Below, piece after piece: positions 23,031 to 35,267 of a DNA stretch of 64,000 nt. Position 1 is the stretch's first letter. The number at the start of each line of letters is the position of its first letter. The stretch is from Scedosporium boydii (Eukaryota > Ascomycota > Sordariomycetes > Microascales > Microascaceae), in NCBI GenBank assembly GCA_002221725.1, contig NJFT01000162.1, positions 1 to 64,000 on the forward strand, read 5' to 3'. The notes under the pieces were generated by a model. It was given only the letters and a program-made list of their open reading frames with translations. It had not been told where the DNA came from and ran no database searches. The position numbers were made by a program, and so were the translations under genes.

Positions 23031-26000
23031 GCGGGATGAGTCGAGGGCGCATAGAAAGAAGGCTTTCGTGGTTGCTACATAGACGGGTTCGGTACTTCGT
23101 TCGGACCTAACACTCGTCACTTAGGGTCTTGTCATTTCGCTCTATCATTAGCATCGAGATTCAGCAAAGCATCTCTCGGGAGGGCGTTACATCATTTGAA
23201 GGGTATAGAAGAAATCTTGGACGGCGATCGATGTAAGTTGCGTTTGGGGCAGGATCGTCATTGTGCGGCTACTCCGGCCCCATAAGAAAAGACGCCATGG
23301 AATCTGGAATCACGTTCTTAATCAGATTAATCCAACATTGCTAAAAATTAAACTCGATCTCCTTTGAACGCCGCATCTGCAAGTGTTTATGAGTAGTAGA
23401 TTTTGAACCTGCTTCTTAACATGACGAGCATTAGCTTTGTAAAGGAAGGGGTTGACATTAAAACATCCTCCACCCCCAAACTTAGTACGTCTTATCTTGG
23501 CCTGGGAATTTGTGGGGAAGCGAAGCACGCAACGAATGAAGGGCCACTTTTCTGGCTTCGCAGTATCTCGACGAGACATTGACCAAAGTGGCTAGGAAGC
23601 CGTTAGAGAGAAGCAAGTAATAAGTCACAACGTTGGAACGTTGGAACTAAAGAGGGTTCCCGCATTGCAGCTCTTTTGCCACCCTGTTGCTTGTCGGCCG
23701 TGCTGTTTGGATGGGCGAGACTGTGTCTCACGAGACAATTGAACTTGTGAGAAGGTTTCCGTTTCGAGATTAAACGTAGTGAGCTCCCCCTTTGGTACTT
23801 TCCATAGTTGAGGTGCACTCACGGCGGCTATTATTACGATTACGATTACGATGCGCTGTGAGCGCCACACCCGAAGCCCCCAACCTATGGGATACGGGTA
23901 ATGACTCTCTTTTTGTCCATTCCTCGGAGAAAAGAGAGTATGCTTGAAAGACATTCTTTTAATACGTGTATTAAGAGTCATGTGCACGCAAGTTTGACAG
24001 GGCGCTAGACACTCGGGCTTCGGCCACGATGTTAGGTAGTGCCCAAGCACAGGGCAGGGGATGGCGGAGCATGAGCTCGTTACGGCGGACGGAAAGTGTG
24101 GCGATTGTGTGGCGAGGGAGAAGGATGGAGGTCCTAATGCGGAAGGGATAGAGCACTTGAGGGGGTATTAAAGGCGCGAAGGTTTTGGAAGGTGGTGAGG
24201 TTTTTGGTGATGAAGGGTGGTTTGAGATACGATTATTGACGAGGGCTCGTTTTGGGATTTGGAGTTGAGGTTTCATGGAGACGAGAGTAGAAAGGATTGA
24301 CTGACCATTGATGGGAGATACGAAGGATTAATGATTGAGGAAATTAGATCCACGGGGTTGGGTAGCGTAGGCGACTATTGATCCTGATGGGACTGTCCTC
24401 AGTAATAGCGGTATTGATGCCCCAAGTTGGGCTTCTCATCCAAAGCTAACTACCTCAAGCTGCCTTAGAACTTGTAATGACGACGGAGTACGGAGTACCC
24501 AGGACACTACAACCTCTCAGTCCGACAAGGCTGAGAAAAGTTCAAACGGGCTGTTCCGTCCAAACGTCCAAACGCCCAGGGTTCACTCACCGCACCGACC
24601 AATCAAGGTTCACGCAAGGGTAAGTCTTGGCAAGAAATTGGCCCATTTCTATTGTGCAGCCTCGCGCATCATACGATTGCGTTCAAGATTTGGCGCGGTT
24701 TATTTTTCCACTCCTCCAATTGTCTCTCTCCTCTCTCCTCCCTCCTCGCTCCTGCCCTCCTCTTGGTCCTCCTCTTCCCCCCCTCACAGTTCACACACCC
24801 ACACCCCCTCCGATATTCGATACCTGTAACGTCCCCTTGGGCCTTCTTGGACCAGAGCACGGCACCCCGCCCCCCCCTGATCCGCTGACGGGGTTTGTCA
24901 GTTCGGGAAGTCAGGCCATATCAACGGTCTGTACTCAATCAATTTGGGTTGATCCAATCGGAGGCGAGAGGTTAATATTTTTTTTTCCTTACCTTTTTTT
25001 TTTTTTTTCTTTTGGTTCTCATCGACGATCTTGTGCATTACTGTAACTGGAGTAAGTGTGTAGTACACTAGGAAAGAGTGGAGGCTGGCATCTACGCTTC
25101 TACACTACCATGGAAGCCATGTACAGAGCAGTTTAGTTTGCAGTCTTGGGGTGTGTCATCTTGCCTCTAGCGAGTCTGTCAGGAAGGAGCCCAGCCTACT
25201 GCACGCTTTTTCTCTGTTGGTTTAGCGCCTGCCTCGCTGTGGACTTTCGACAGCGCAGTCTTGAGGCTTGTGACCATTTAGTTAGATCCTCCGACGCCTT
25301 TTAGTTCCCAGGTGGTGAGGAGGATTGGAGGATATGTAGGATACGAAATATCAGATCTCGGGGAACCTCAGCAGTACAAATGTTGGTATTTACACGCTTG
25401 GGCCTTTGCAAAATCCTCCCTCCGGTGGGTATTCTCCGCCATTCAATGTCCAATGTTCTCGAGTCTTACCCCCCTTACGAAGCAAATGCCAGACCCCGTC
25501 CCGATGCCACCTGTTTCCGAGGACAAAGTGCCCTGCTCGTAAAACAAAGCAAAAGCCGAGGCGGTCACTGCAGTACTTGTACGGTCGTACATATAGTGCT
25601 TGTAATGCTGGCTGTTGTCGCGTAAGAACAATGCAAGGGGAAGTGGGCGGATGAGAGGAGCTTTAGTGAAATATTGCCTACCGACACAGAAATAAGTAAG
25701 TGTCTTGGGGCAATTGGGGGGGGGAAGAGCATTATTATTCCTCATCCTTCCTGGGCCCTTTTTTTCTTTGCGGCGTTGTCCGAGCTAATGCGCTACTGGA
25801 TCCGGATTGTGGGATCCTTTTTGCTTGGATCAATTGATGTATTTTTCTTTTCGATTTACCAGCCACAGCACCGATCCTCGAAACGATTGCCGGCATCAAG
25901 ACGGAACGGCGCAGAAGTTCATCTATCTGTACTTCGTGTGAAGTATGTTACACTTCCTTGTACTTCGTACCTTCTTTTCCCAGCCAAATCTTTCCTCATG

Positions 26001-27623
26001 ATTTGTAGCTGAAAGGTCCTTCCCTGTCATGAACAGGTAGCACGCAAGTGGAACTCCGTTGTAGCGCATCTCCAGGCGGTATCGCGGTACCAGCCCGAGC
26101 CAGTAAACGAGGAGCGAAGGAGGAAAGAACGAATAATATTGGAATAGCGTGGGGAGTCTAGACTCGACCTCGTAATAGCGTAGAAACCAGAACCTAGCCA
26201 CAATGCAGTCAACATTCGCTGCTTCATACTTCGTACGAAGGACGCCAGTACAACTTCGGACATGCTTCGTAGTGCAGTCACTGCTGTGTACCTCCTCAGT
26301 TGCACTATGGCCAGCCTGGGTTGTGCTGGAAGGAAAACCCGGCTTCCATTGGACCAAAGCGACATATTGCCCTCCTGATGTATTATGTACTTAAATCAGA
26401 CGCTATATACTGCCTGTATTTAATGTATAGATACCTAGTCACTGGCCCTCTCGCCGCTCCTTCTTCCCTGTCTTCCATGCAAGGACTTTGTCAGTCGTTG
26501 TAACGACCACAACCAGAACCTGCCAACCTCAGAGTCCGGTCGGCTTTTCAAGAACCCCAGAACGAGAACGACCACAACACTTCCGCGAAGTCATCCACTT
26601 CCACTCCTACGAAGCAAAGGCTTTTTTTTCTCACCTTCCCTGGGACCGATTATTCCGCCTTACTCACTTCGTAATTTGACAATTCTGGATTGAGATCTCC
26701 CATCGACTCGAGATTCCCTGTTCCCCCCAACTCTTCCCCAACGATACTTCAGCCTAGTCTTCTGGTCCGTTTTAACACAGTACCAATTACCCTAAAGTTT
26801 CAATATTCACCCGGTGCCGTAATAGTCGCAACAACAAAGGAAAAAAAAACCCTGCGACCAACATCATCACCCAGGATCTTCTGGTTACTCGGATTGTCTC
26901 GGGACGGCGATCTTCACAAGACTGGCTCCGATAAGGCCGGTGATATTTTCTTAACATCGACAATACCATTTTTTCTACTCTCTTGCCTTCGACATTTGCC
27001 ATCCTGACCTGGCTGGTGTCCGTTGCCTCGAGCGAAAACCCCACCTTTGCTTCCGACCGTTTGTTGGCCGAGTTGCCTCCTTTTGCGTCTCCAATCCGCC
27101 ACCCAAGAATCGCAGCAATCAACCCTCTTGAACATCCATCTCTCTCCAGCGAACCCGAGTCTTAAGTGACCTCGAATACGAATACCTGCGAATCCCGATT
27201 TTTTTTCTTCGCTCGAACCGCCCCCTTCGAGTCGCTGATCACGATCGACCCTCGAAGCGCTCCATTTTCGTCTCCGCCGACCGTCATTGGGACCACTGGA
27301 AGGGAAAAATAGACCGAGCGATTGCGAGAAAAAGACGACCCGCGAAGTCTCCTCGTTTGCGATCACGGCCGACCGAGAGTCTGTTGAATTCCCCCCTCTG
27401 AATGCCTCGCATCGATAATTAAAGGCTGCTCCTCAATTTGAGAAGAGTAGCTACATCTGCAATTACGCTGGAGAGAACACCATTCGCCCGTGCACCTGAC
27501 CGCTCCCGTGGTGTCAGTGTCGCCCTTCAGCAGAATCCACCGCACCCCGATCAATCTCTACACCTCAAATTGATCCCGACAGCCGCCAAATCCTTGGGGG
27601 CTGGCGGCGTCTCCGAATCCGTC
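23031..27623. other. Gene-free region and long leader of the bHLH gene
   Basis: About 4.6 kb without a frame I can call coding. It includes a TTACGA triplet-unit repeat near 23832-23850, TACGGAGTA at 24489, two TACTTCGTA words at 25961 and 26227, and homopolymer T tracts near 24980-25010. The last kilobase before 27624 is pyrimidine-rich and probably forms the promoter and a long 5' leader. Confidence 0.5.
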
Positions 27624-29612
27624 ATGGATCCAAGCATGATGAAAACAATGGATTACTTCGGCCAGAACATGGACTCGGCCGGCCGACAGAATGCTGAGGC
27701 ATCGTCGTCTACCGCACCGCCTCCCGTAACTAGCGACGCATCCCTATGGGATCCTACGCTTTCTCTCGGAATGTCGGATGAGATTGCGACCTCAATTCCG
27801 TACGGCCAACAGACAACATCATCCTCGCAGGGCATACATTACGGCAGTCTTGCCGGACCCCAGCCATATGCCACCCCGTCGGTTTCTCAGGCCCCTGTTG
27901 CTCCAAGTATCGCTACAACCAGAAAGCGGGAAGGCCATGACAGGAAACGAGCTAAAGTCGACAACGATGCCGCCGCTCTTGAATCGGTTGATTATTGGAT
28001 TCACCTTGATGACGACGACTTGGATAACAAGCTCGGCGGCAGTTTCGAAATTGACTTCTCGAAGAGGAGAAACGATACCGCAAACTATGCGAGGTATGTT
28101 CAAGTAATTGCGTGCGGATGAGATTTTAACCGCATCGCGATAAGTGAACCCCAAGGCTTGAATTGATTGAGAGGGCCATGCTTGCTCCTTTCCATCGACT
28201 CCCTATAGGAAGATGCAGCCGTCAGCTAACCCCAATTTTTTTTTTCTTTTTTTTTCGAGTAGACCTGCTCCCACTTTCAACACTATGGCATCGACGCCCG
28301 GCCTCGGAACTGGGCTTTACACAAACTCCAACACCGCGCTCTTCAAAGACGACTTTGTCGACGATAGCGCGCTCGACAACGCCCTATCCGATGATGAAGA
28401 CGGATTAGATTCACTCAACCTCGCCGAACAACTATCGAAGATCGACACCACGGCGCCGACCGAAGTTCCGCCGAGAGAGGGCCTTTATTCGACGCCGCTA
28501 AGCTGGGAGAAGCCACAACCGGGCCTCCGTTCCGATCCTCTCCTTGGTGCCTTCAACCCATCGACGCCTCTTCTTAGTGATGCGGAGCAAAAGAAGCTCC
28601 TCGCGATCGCTTTGAATACCTCCCGGCCGCCTCCCCCTAGTTTCACCGGCGGATATGGAAGCGGGCTCAATTTCGGATACGGCTACGACGCCCTTAATAC
28701 CGGATTCCCGACTCTAGGAGCAAATACACTTATGGAAACTCTAGGCGCGAACAATATGGGAAATATGTCGAAGCCAGTGCAACGACCGAAGCCCCAGCCT
28801 CCGCCTCAACCTCAGACACCGGCGCAATCGCAGGTCCAGATTCCCGCGCAACCTCAAAACGAACACTCTCGAGCGTCATCGCAGGCTCAGACTCCGAACC
28901 AGTTCAACGGTCCTCATCAGAGCCCGCAAAGTCAAATAAGCCAGCACAGTCTTCAACAACCGCAGTCCCAACCTCAACGCCCTCCTGCCCCCAGCCAAAC
29001 CCCCCAGTCGCAATCGCAGATTCACTCCCAAAATCAAACTCCAGCCCCTCAACCTGATTTGCAATCACAATCCCAACCTCACTCGCACCCGGGCTCAATT
29101 GAGGGAGAAGATGTCAAAGAGTCCGCCAGACTCGGAATGACCGACTCAGAAAAGGGCAAGGAAAAGCTCAAGACTGGCGATAGAGCCGCTCACAACGACA
29201 TCGAAAGGAAGTACCGGACAAATCTCAAGGACAAGATCTCTGAGCTCCGCGATTCCGTGCCTGCTCTGCGCGCGATACGCGAAGAAGGTGCCGATGACGG
29301 TGATGAAGGGTCCGCGCAACAACGGCCACCCAAAGTTAGCAAGGTGAGTAGACATAGAGCTGCTTGTTCAGTATACGTATGTCTTCTTTTCTCAGCGAGG
29401 CAAGCTAACGGTCCAACTAGGGTACCGTATTGACCAAAGCCACCGAATACATCCATTTCCTCGAGCGGCGGAACAAGGCGATTGTTAGGGAACACCAGGA
29501 TCTTTCAAGAAGGCTGCAGGCATTCGAGCAGCTCCTCAACGCGACTGCAAGGCAACCCTTCCCGATGCCGAATTACAGTAGAGCACTCTTCGATCCCCGA
29601 GGCTTTTGCTAA
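27624..29612 (+). CDS. bHLH transcription factor with SREBP-type Tyr, no membrane anchor
   Basis: Three exons (27624-28093, 28263-29343, 29421-29612) encode 580 residues. The N-terminal half is Ser/Pro-rich with an acidic stretch (HLDDDDLDNKLGG), suggesting an activation domain. A Gln/Pro-rich region follows at about residues 330-430. The basic-helix-loop-helix domain, about 466-555, reads AHNDIERKYRTNLKDKISEL then, after the second intron, GTVLTKATEYIHFLERRNK. Tyr474 replaces the usual Arg of the basic region, the diagnostic feature of SREBP-type factors. No transmembrane segment follows; the protein ends soon after the helix at DPRGFC. This layout is like the soluble fungal SrbB-type factors tied to sterol, hypoxia and lipid control, and unlike membrane-bound SrbA. 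That functional assignment is inference. Confidence 0.85.
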
Positions 29613-31262
29613 CTTCCCAAAATCTTCTCGTTTTTCGACCGTATATAATGATTCTGTTTTCCATGATTCGACAAATTTCCTTGGGGGTTGGCGGTTGGGA
29701 TTTTTTCCTTTTTTTTGGTGGCATCGTGTGCCTGTTTTCTCATGTATCCAATACACCTTGACATCCTCTTTTGGCCTCACTCTAATCCTCAACGTGTGCC
29801 ATCAGAGTTGGGGCAACCTCACTCCCCTCTCCCTCCTCTGTCTCTACGTCGTTCTATCTTCCTCCTTATTACTGCCGCTACGAGAACATATGAGTTTCTT
29901 TCATCAAGAGAGTTCGTTGTTGTTGTCCTAACCCGCGCTATGGAGGAAAGGGCCGTGATATTCCCCTTCCTTGACGATGATATGAACCGTTCTGTCTGTT
30001 GTGTTGGGATTCTGTTTTATCTTCTTCCTGGCTTATGGGAGCCCACCTTCCCCATGTGTGCGAGGTTAAGGAGCGTGAAGACTCTATCCATCTCTCTCCT
30101 CTCCCCTTCCCTCTGCTCCTCCATCCCTCTGTCCTCCTCTCGGACTCACTCTAGGTTTTGAAGAAGGAACGAATTGTTTGAGATTCTTTTAACAGTTATA
30201 CCCAACCGTCGCAATACTGTTTTGTTTCATTAACTGCGGAGTCGTCTTCCCTCGTCTTATCCCATGTTGCCATTTTTCACGTTGGGTTCATCTTAGTCTC
30301 TTTTCGGCCGTCTTTTTGCTCTTGAAAGGGATCTCTGCTGCGGGTTTTATGTAGAGATGGGGGATATAAATAAAACACATTATAGACTGGGGGAATCTTT
30401 TTTTGACATGTTTAATATTTTCTCTCTCTTTGGACTACCTCGAATAACCAGTTCCACGGTTCCAGGTTCTCTCGGCCTAATCATCTCTACAACAGACATA
30501 TCTGATACTCTGAGACGTCCATCTCCAAGGAGAATATGAACATGGTTGCTTCCACTTACCTCGTCTCCCATCCCTCGGCTTAGCCTTTGGGCATCCACTT
30601 GAAAACAAAACGTAAGTAGAAGATAAAAAGAACTCTCTAAACAAGTATCCGCGCTGCCCAGGACCGAATCGATGCCACCACAAAAGCATCATTTATAAGC
30701 CCTCTGGGCCCTTCTGTGCAGCTACTGGGCTAACTTTTAACTAGGGATATTGATGCTTGAGCTGTCTCTTCGGGAGAGTCTAGTCTTACAGGCTTCCCGG
30801 GGGCTTCATGCGTAAGGATTCGGAATGGAATTTGTGCTTCAGGATCGTGACCATCTAGGCAGACGGTAGTGTATCCTTATCGGGGTAGAGAATGCTGGTT
30901 GTGTGTGTGTGTGTGTATTTAACGCCATGTGAGGGTCACCGGCGCAGCCGGTCCCTGATCCCTATTGGGACATCAGGCGGTGGGCAGTACGCATGCCACG
31001 GCAGGCGATGTGGATGACACCAGGTAAACGATATATTCATACGCCTATCTGCTGCGTATGCTCTACACACGGCCGTGTCTGCCGGAGTTGATCCGATCTT
31101 GCTTGATACCTCGGCCACGAAGCATTGTGCACTGAGCTCAACAGATTCTTTCGATTTATCGAGGAGCCGAAAATGATAAAGTACAAGGGAACCCGATCCA
31201 AAGGGAAAAAAAAAGAAAGAAAGAAAGAGAATACAGATGCTCACTTCTGTTTATTCTTCATC
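29613..31262. other. Intergenic, 3' ends of bHLH gene and ICP55
   Basis: About 1.65 kb between convergent genes. T-rich and C/T-rich sequence just after 29613 looks like an extended 3' UTR. A (GT)8 microsatellite lies at 30901-30916 and GAAA repeats near 31212-31228. No coding frame is evident. Confidence 0.5.
30901..30916. repeat. (GT)8 microsatellite
   Basis: Eight perfect GT dinucleotides. Short simple repeat without further significance. Confidence 0.9.
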
Positions 31263-32875
31263 CTACACACGGAGAGCCTCGATATCCGGAATCTCCTTGA
31301 CAGCCTCCACAGTAAGGTTGATAGGCGAATCCTTATCAACGGCAATAGAGTCCTCGATACGCATGCCCATGTTGTGGAAATGCGCGGGATACCGGCTATC
31401 TTCCGGGATGTAGATGCCCGGCTCGATGGTGACGCAGTGGCCGGCCTTCAGCGGGATGCTCCTCGAGATGGTAGCGCAGTCATGCACGTCCAGCCCAACA
31501 TAGTGACCGACGTGATGGTTAAACAGCTTGTCGATGTATCCAAACGCAGAAGAGAAGCCAAGCTTCTCCAGCTCGGTGGCGAGGCCGGTACGGGCTTCGC
31601 GATGGATGTCGTTGAGCGAATTATTCGCCGACTCCCGGCAGAGCGTGACGCAGCGCCTCTGGACATTGAGGAGCGCTTCGTAGAGGTCCCGCTGCGGGGC
31701 GGAGAACTTGCCGTTCTGCGGCCACACGCGCGTGATGTCGCTGACGTAGTTTCCATACTCGCCGCCAGCGTCGACGAGGATGAGCGAGTCGGCGGGGATG
31801 GCGGCGTTGTTGAGGACGTAGTGCACGCAGAGGGTGTTTTTCCCTCCCGCGACGACGGGGATGAAGGAGAGACCCGTGCAGCCAGACCTCTTGACGTCGT
31901 ATTCGAGAGCTACCTCTATGTCTCGCTCGAAGGCCCACTCGCGCCGCATGAGGTCGGTGATGGCGCGGCCGGCGAGGCGGCCCGCCTGACGCATGTTGGC
32001 GATTTCGGCTTCGCTTTTGACGAGGCGGAGGGTGTCCATCAAGGGAGATAGACGCTCGATCTTTCCGCTCGCTTGCGTCGAGGCCTCAGTGCCGGCGCCG
32101 GCCTGGAGAAGATCCCAGAGCTTGCTTCCCTCCTGTCCGGGCTTGGGTTTCTCAACGTCGGCGTAGATCCTGGTAGCGTGCTTCAGTATCTCAGGGAGGC
32201 GAAGAGACAGCTCGGCGATGTCGTGCGCAGAGTCGGCGTTCCAGACGTCGCGGGCGGCCACGACGCCGGATCGGGGCCCCGCCCACTGCTCCATGGCGGG
32301 GTTCTTGGGGTGGACGAAGAGGTGGAAGTAGATGTCGTCCGGGTTGTCGGAGACCTTGTGGATGGCGGCGACGGCGCTGTCTTCCTGGAAGCCGGTGAGG
32401 TAGAGGAAGTTGCAGTCTTGGCGGAAGGGGTAGAAGACGGAGCCGGAGGCCCATTTGAGGGTGGCGGCTTCGACGAGGATGACGGAGCCTGCGGGGAGGT
32501 GTTGGCATAGCCTGAGGCGGCGGTCATAGTACTCTTGGGCAGTGATTCCCGGGGTGACTGTTTGAGGGGGCTTGTCAGCAAGATGTGCAGAGCTCGAGGG
32601 CCGGCTTTGTTCTGTTACTCACGTTCGCCGGCTTTTAGCAGGTGAGGGTGTGTTTCATGAAGAGGTTGGCCAAACTGGAGCTGGGAAGCATCCACGTGGT
32701 TGGCGGCGGAAAAGCTCCGCGTCTGGCATTTGACGGTGTTTGTGAGATGGGGAGATAACCTCGCAAGGCTGCGAGGTGAGGCAACTCTAGACGGTAGGCT
32801 GATTCGAGGAGCGACGCTGAGACGTGAACTAGTGAGAGAGCTGAGGCAGCGGGATGTGGTCTTGGGGAGACTCAT
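31263..32875 (-). CDS. ICP55: Mitochondrial intermediate cleaving peptidase, Icp55-type aminopeptidase P
   Basis: Two exons, 32875-32623 and 32557-31263, encode 515 residues. The first about 60 residues are rich in Ser and Arg with almost no acids (CLSSLTSSRLSVAPRISLPS), a mitochondrial targeting sequence. Splicing joins KAGE to LTPGITAQEYYDRR, the aminopeptidase P N-domain. The metallopeptidase (pita-bread) domain carries the five metal ligands: two Asp in LVDAGGEYGNYVSDITR, His in HHVGHYVGLDVHD, Glu in TIEPGIY and Glu in RIEDS. Icp55 is known to remove one residue from proteins already cut by the matrix processing peptidase, altering N-end stability. A general Xaa-Pro aminopeptidase is the alternative, but the presequence favours Icp55. 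Confidence 0.9.
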
Positions 32876-35267
32876 GATGGAGGATGTGGTGTTGGATTGA
32901 GAGAGTTTGGTTCGATATAGTAAGTGGATTAAGAGAGTTGAGAAGCTAGCTCCTCTAATGCCGCATTTATATCTGGCGGATATGAGAGGGATATCCCGAG
33001 AATGATGGTGAGCAGTAGATTCCCACCCCTTTCTTCCGGGCAAGGCTTCGGGATATATCGAAGTCGCCGAGAGCTAGGCTATGGAAACGGTGAATTGGAG
33101 CTGATAGCACAAAAATGATAGGATCTGGCAAAGCACACGAGTCTATAAAAGTAATCACCAAACTGTTCCTATCTCAACAGTTTTAAAGGTTGGATTCAAA
33201 GGGGACTCGGTGTCCCATTCACACCAATTTGCCAGCCAGTACCGCTGACAGTCTGATTGAAATGCCTGAACTTATAGATCATAGAATAGCTATGATATCT
33301 GTAAAAGGCTGAAGCATGTACAATGAGAAAGATGCAGAAAGAGACGGATTCATGTAAGTGAAGAATTTCGATGCTTGAGCCGAACATGTCCGGTTCTTCG
33401 GAAAAGCGAAGTTGTTGGACGACGAAGGTTTGGACAGCAGTTACCAGCTGGCAAGGCTCAATCGGAGAGCCGCCACCTGCTCAGCTTCTCAAGACATGTT
33501 CAATGCTCGATGTAGAGTCTCTCATTTTCTCTCCACTCACGGTCTCACACATAAAATCGTATTACTAGTACGAAGTACTCCGTAGTTAGTTAGCAAGAGG
33601 GCATCTGTGACCATAACTCTTCAAATCCACCCTTAGAGACGCTCTTCAATTGAAAAAGAGGGCGAGCCGTTGGAAACCCGCACTTGGGATGCGCCCGGCT
33701 GTTTCGTGCTTCGTAATGCAAGTATTCCTCCGTATTCTTGATTGCGAAGCTGTGGGAAGCTAATGACATTTGACGGATTCGGCATGCCAAGACTCGAAAG
33801 AAGCATAACAAGACGCTGTTGCTTCGTCGACGAGATCACCTAGAGATCCCCCACTTTCCACCACCAGAGTAGCAGTGGCTTGGTGTTTGAGCTAAAGGTC
33901 AGTGCAACGTGATGAGATCGTCAAAACATTGGATATGATACTCAATTCGACACTCACGAAGTATTAATGTGTTTTTTTTTTTTTGTATCATCCACACATT
34001 TGATCCCAGTGAAGCGCGAAGTATGGCTATTCACAAGGTGCTTTCCCTCGCACTCTGTCGAGTTAATGCCGGGCTGGTATGCTTCCGCAGAGCTTACTTC
34101 GTCTGTGACAAAAGCTGTAATGCTACTCTGTATAACTCAAATGAACGAGCTGGAAAAACGTGTGGCAGGAAACCGGGGAGGGGCAGGGGAAAAACGGGTC
34201 ACGATCGTGTGCCTCGAATAGCGCGGCTCGGTTGCCAGGCAAGAAGTGGTGTTTTGAAGGTGTTATTGGATGATATATGATGAAGCATTGCAGCTAGTTT
34301 GAATGAAGCGGAATGGCGGGACGGAGTGAGGCAGCCTCAGTGCAGCCATTGACTTTGTGTACACATGGATGGACGGACCATTGATCAATTTTGCTGCTCA
34401 ATTGCATTGCACCTGCAGGCATAATTGGAGCGGTCAGTGAAGCGTGGTTGGTGGGGTTGGGGAATAATAGTGGATGTACAATTGTACATACAGGACGAAG
34501 TACACTACAGCTTGAGAACAATTACGAAGTACTTCGAACCTGTAATGACAGTATTTCGCAGCGCAGCACCACAGAAAGCAGAAATTATAGGCGTGGCTGG
34601 TCCGAGCGTGTTTATTAACCTCCGAACCGGGAAAAGCGTGTGTGTTGACAGCAACAGCAAAATCGTAACCAGGCCACAAGCGCGCCTTCCCAGGTTTCCC
34701 AAGCCCTGATGAGACAAACTCGAGAACCTCCTCCTTCCCTCTTTCCCTGACTCCAACTTGTACTTGTCGACTGAACCCCAAAATTAGAAAAAATAAGAGA
34801 AAGAATAAGAGAAAAAAGAAGGTCGAGAGTGTTTTCAATCTTTTGAGTTCTCATCGAGTGCATTCTATTATTTGTCTGTTTTATCCTCATGATTTTATAA
34901 CACTCAATACCTTCGTGTCCCTCGCCTTTTTCCAACCGTGACCTGCACGAGCAGTCGAGACGTGTCGAACAGTCACGTCGCGTGCTGGTCACTGCGGATT
35001 TGGCATCCACCACCACACTACGCCCACTACTGCCACTCCTACCACTACCACGCTGCACCACACCACCGCACTACTTCGTACTTTCTTTCCACCCGCCACT
35101 CTCCTTCGTCCAGCTCCACCCAACGACAACAACAAGAGGCAGCCCCTCAGCTCGACACCCACAACGTCAAAGGGCCAAAAAAATAGTATCACGCATTAAG
35201 GCCTCAAACCACGTTCTTTCCGCCAGAATTTAGATGTTGGTGGGGAATTCCAGCTCGATATCGGTTT
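32876..35267. other. Intergenic between divergent ICP55 and DBF4
   Basis: About 2.4 kb with both promoters. TACGAAGTA words occur at 33569, 34523 and (complement) 35072, and TACTCCGTA at 33576 overlaps the first. Sequence from about 35010 to 35130 is C/A/T-rich with CCACTAC-type repeats, probably the DBF4 leader. No coding frame is evident. Confidence 0.5.

Noticed and set aside
24627..25046. 139-codon Pro/Leu-rich open frame
   Set aside because: It is low-complexity C/T-rich DNA with no motif, and a T homopolymer encodes its Phe run.
31125..32051. 308-codon plus-strand open frame
   Set aside because: It is antisense to ICP55, whose metal ligands fix the true strand.
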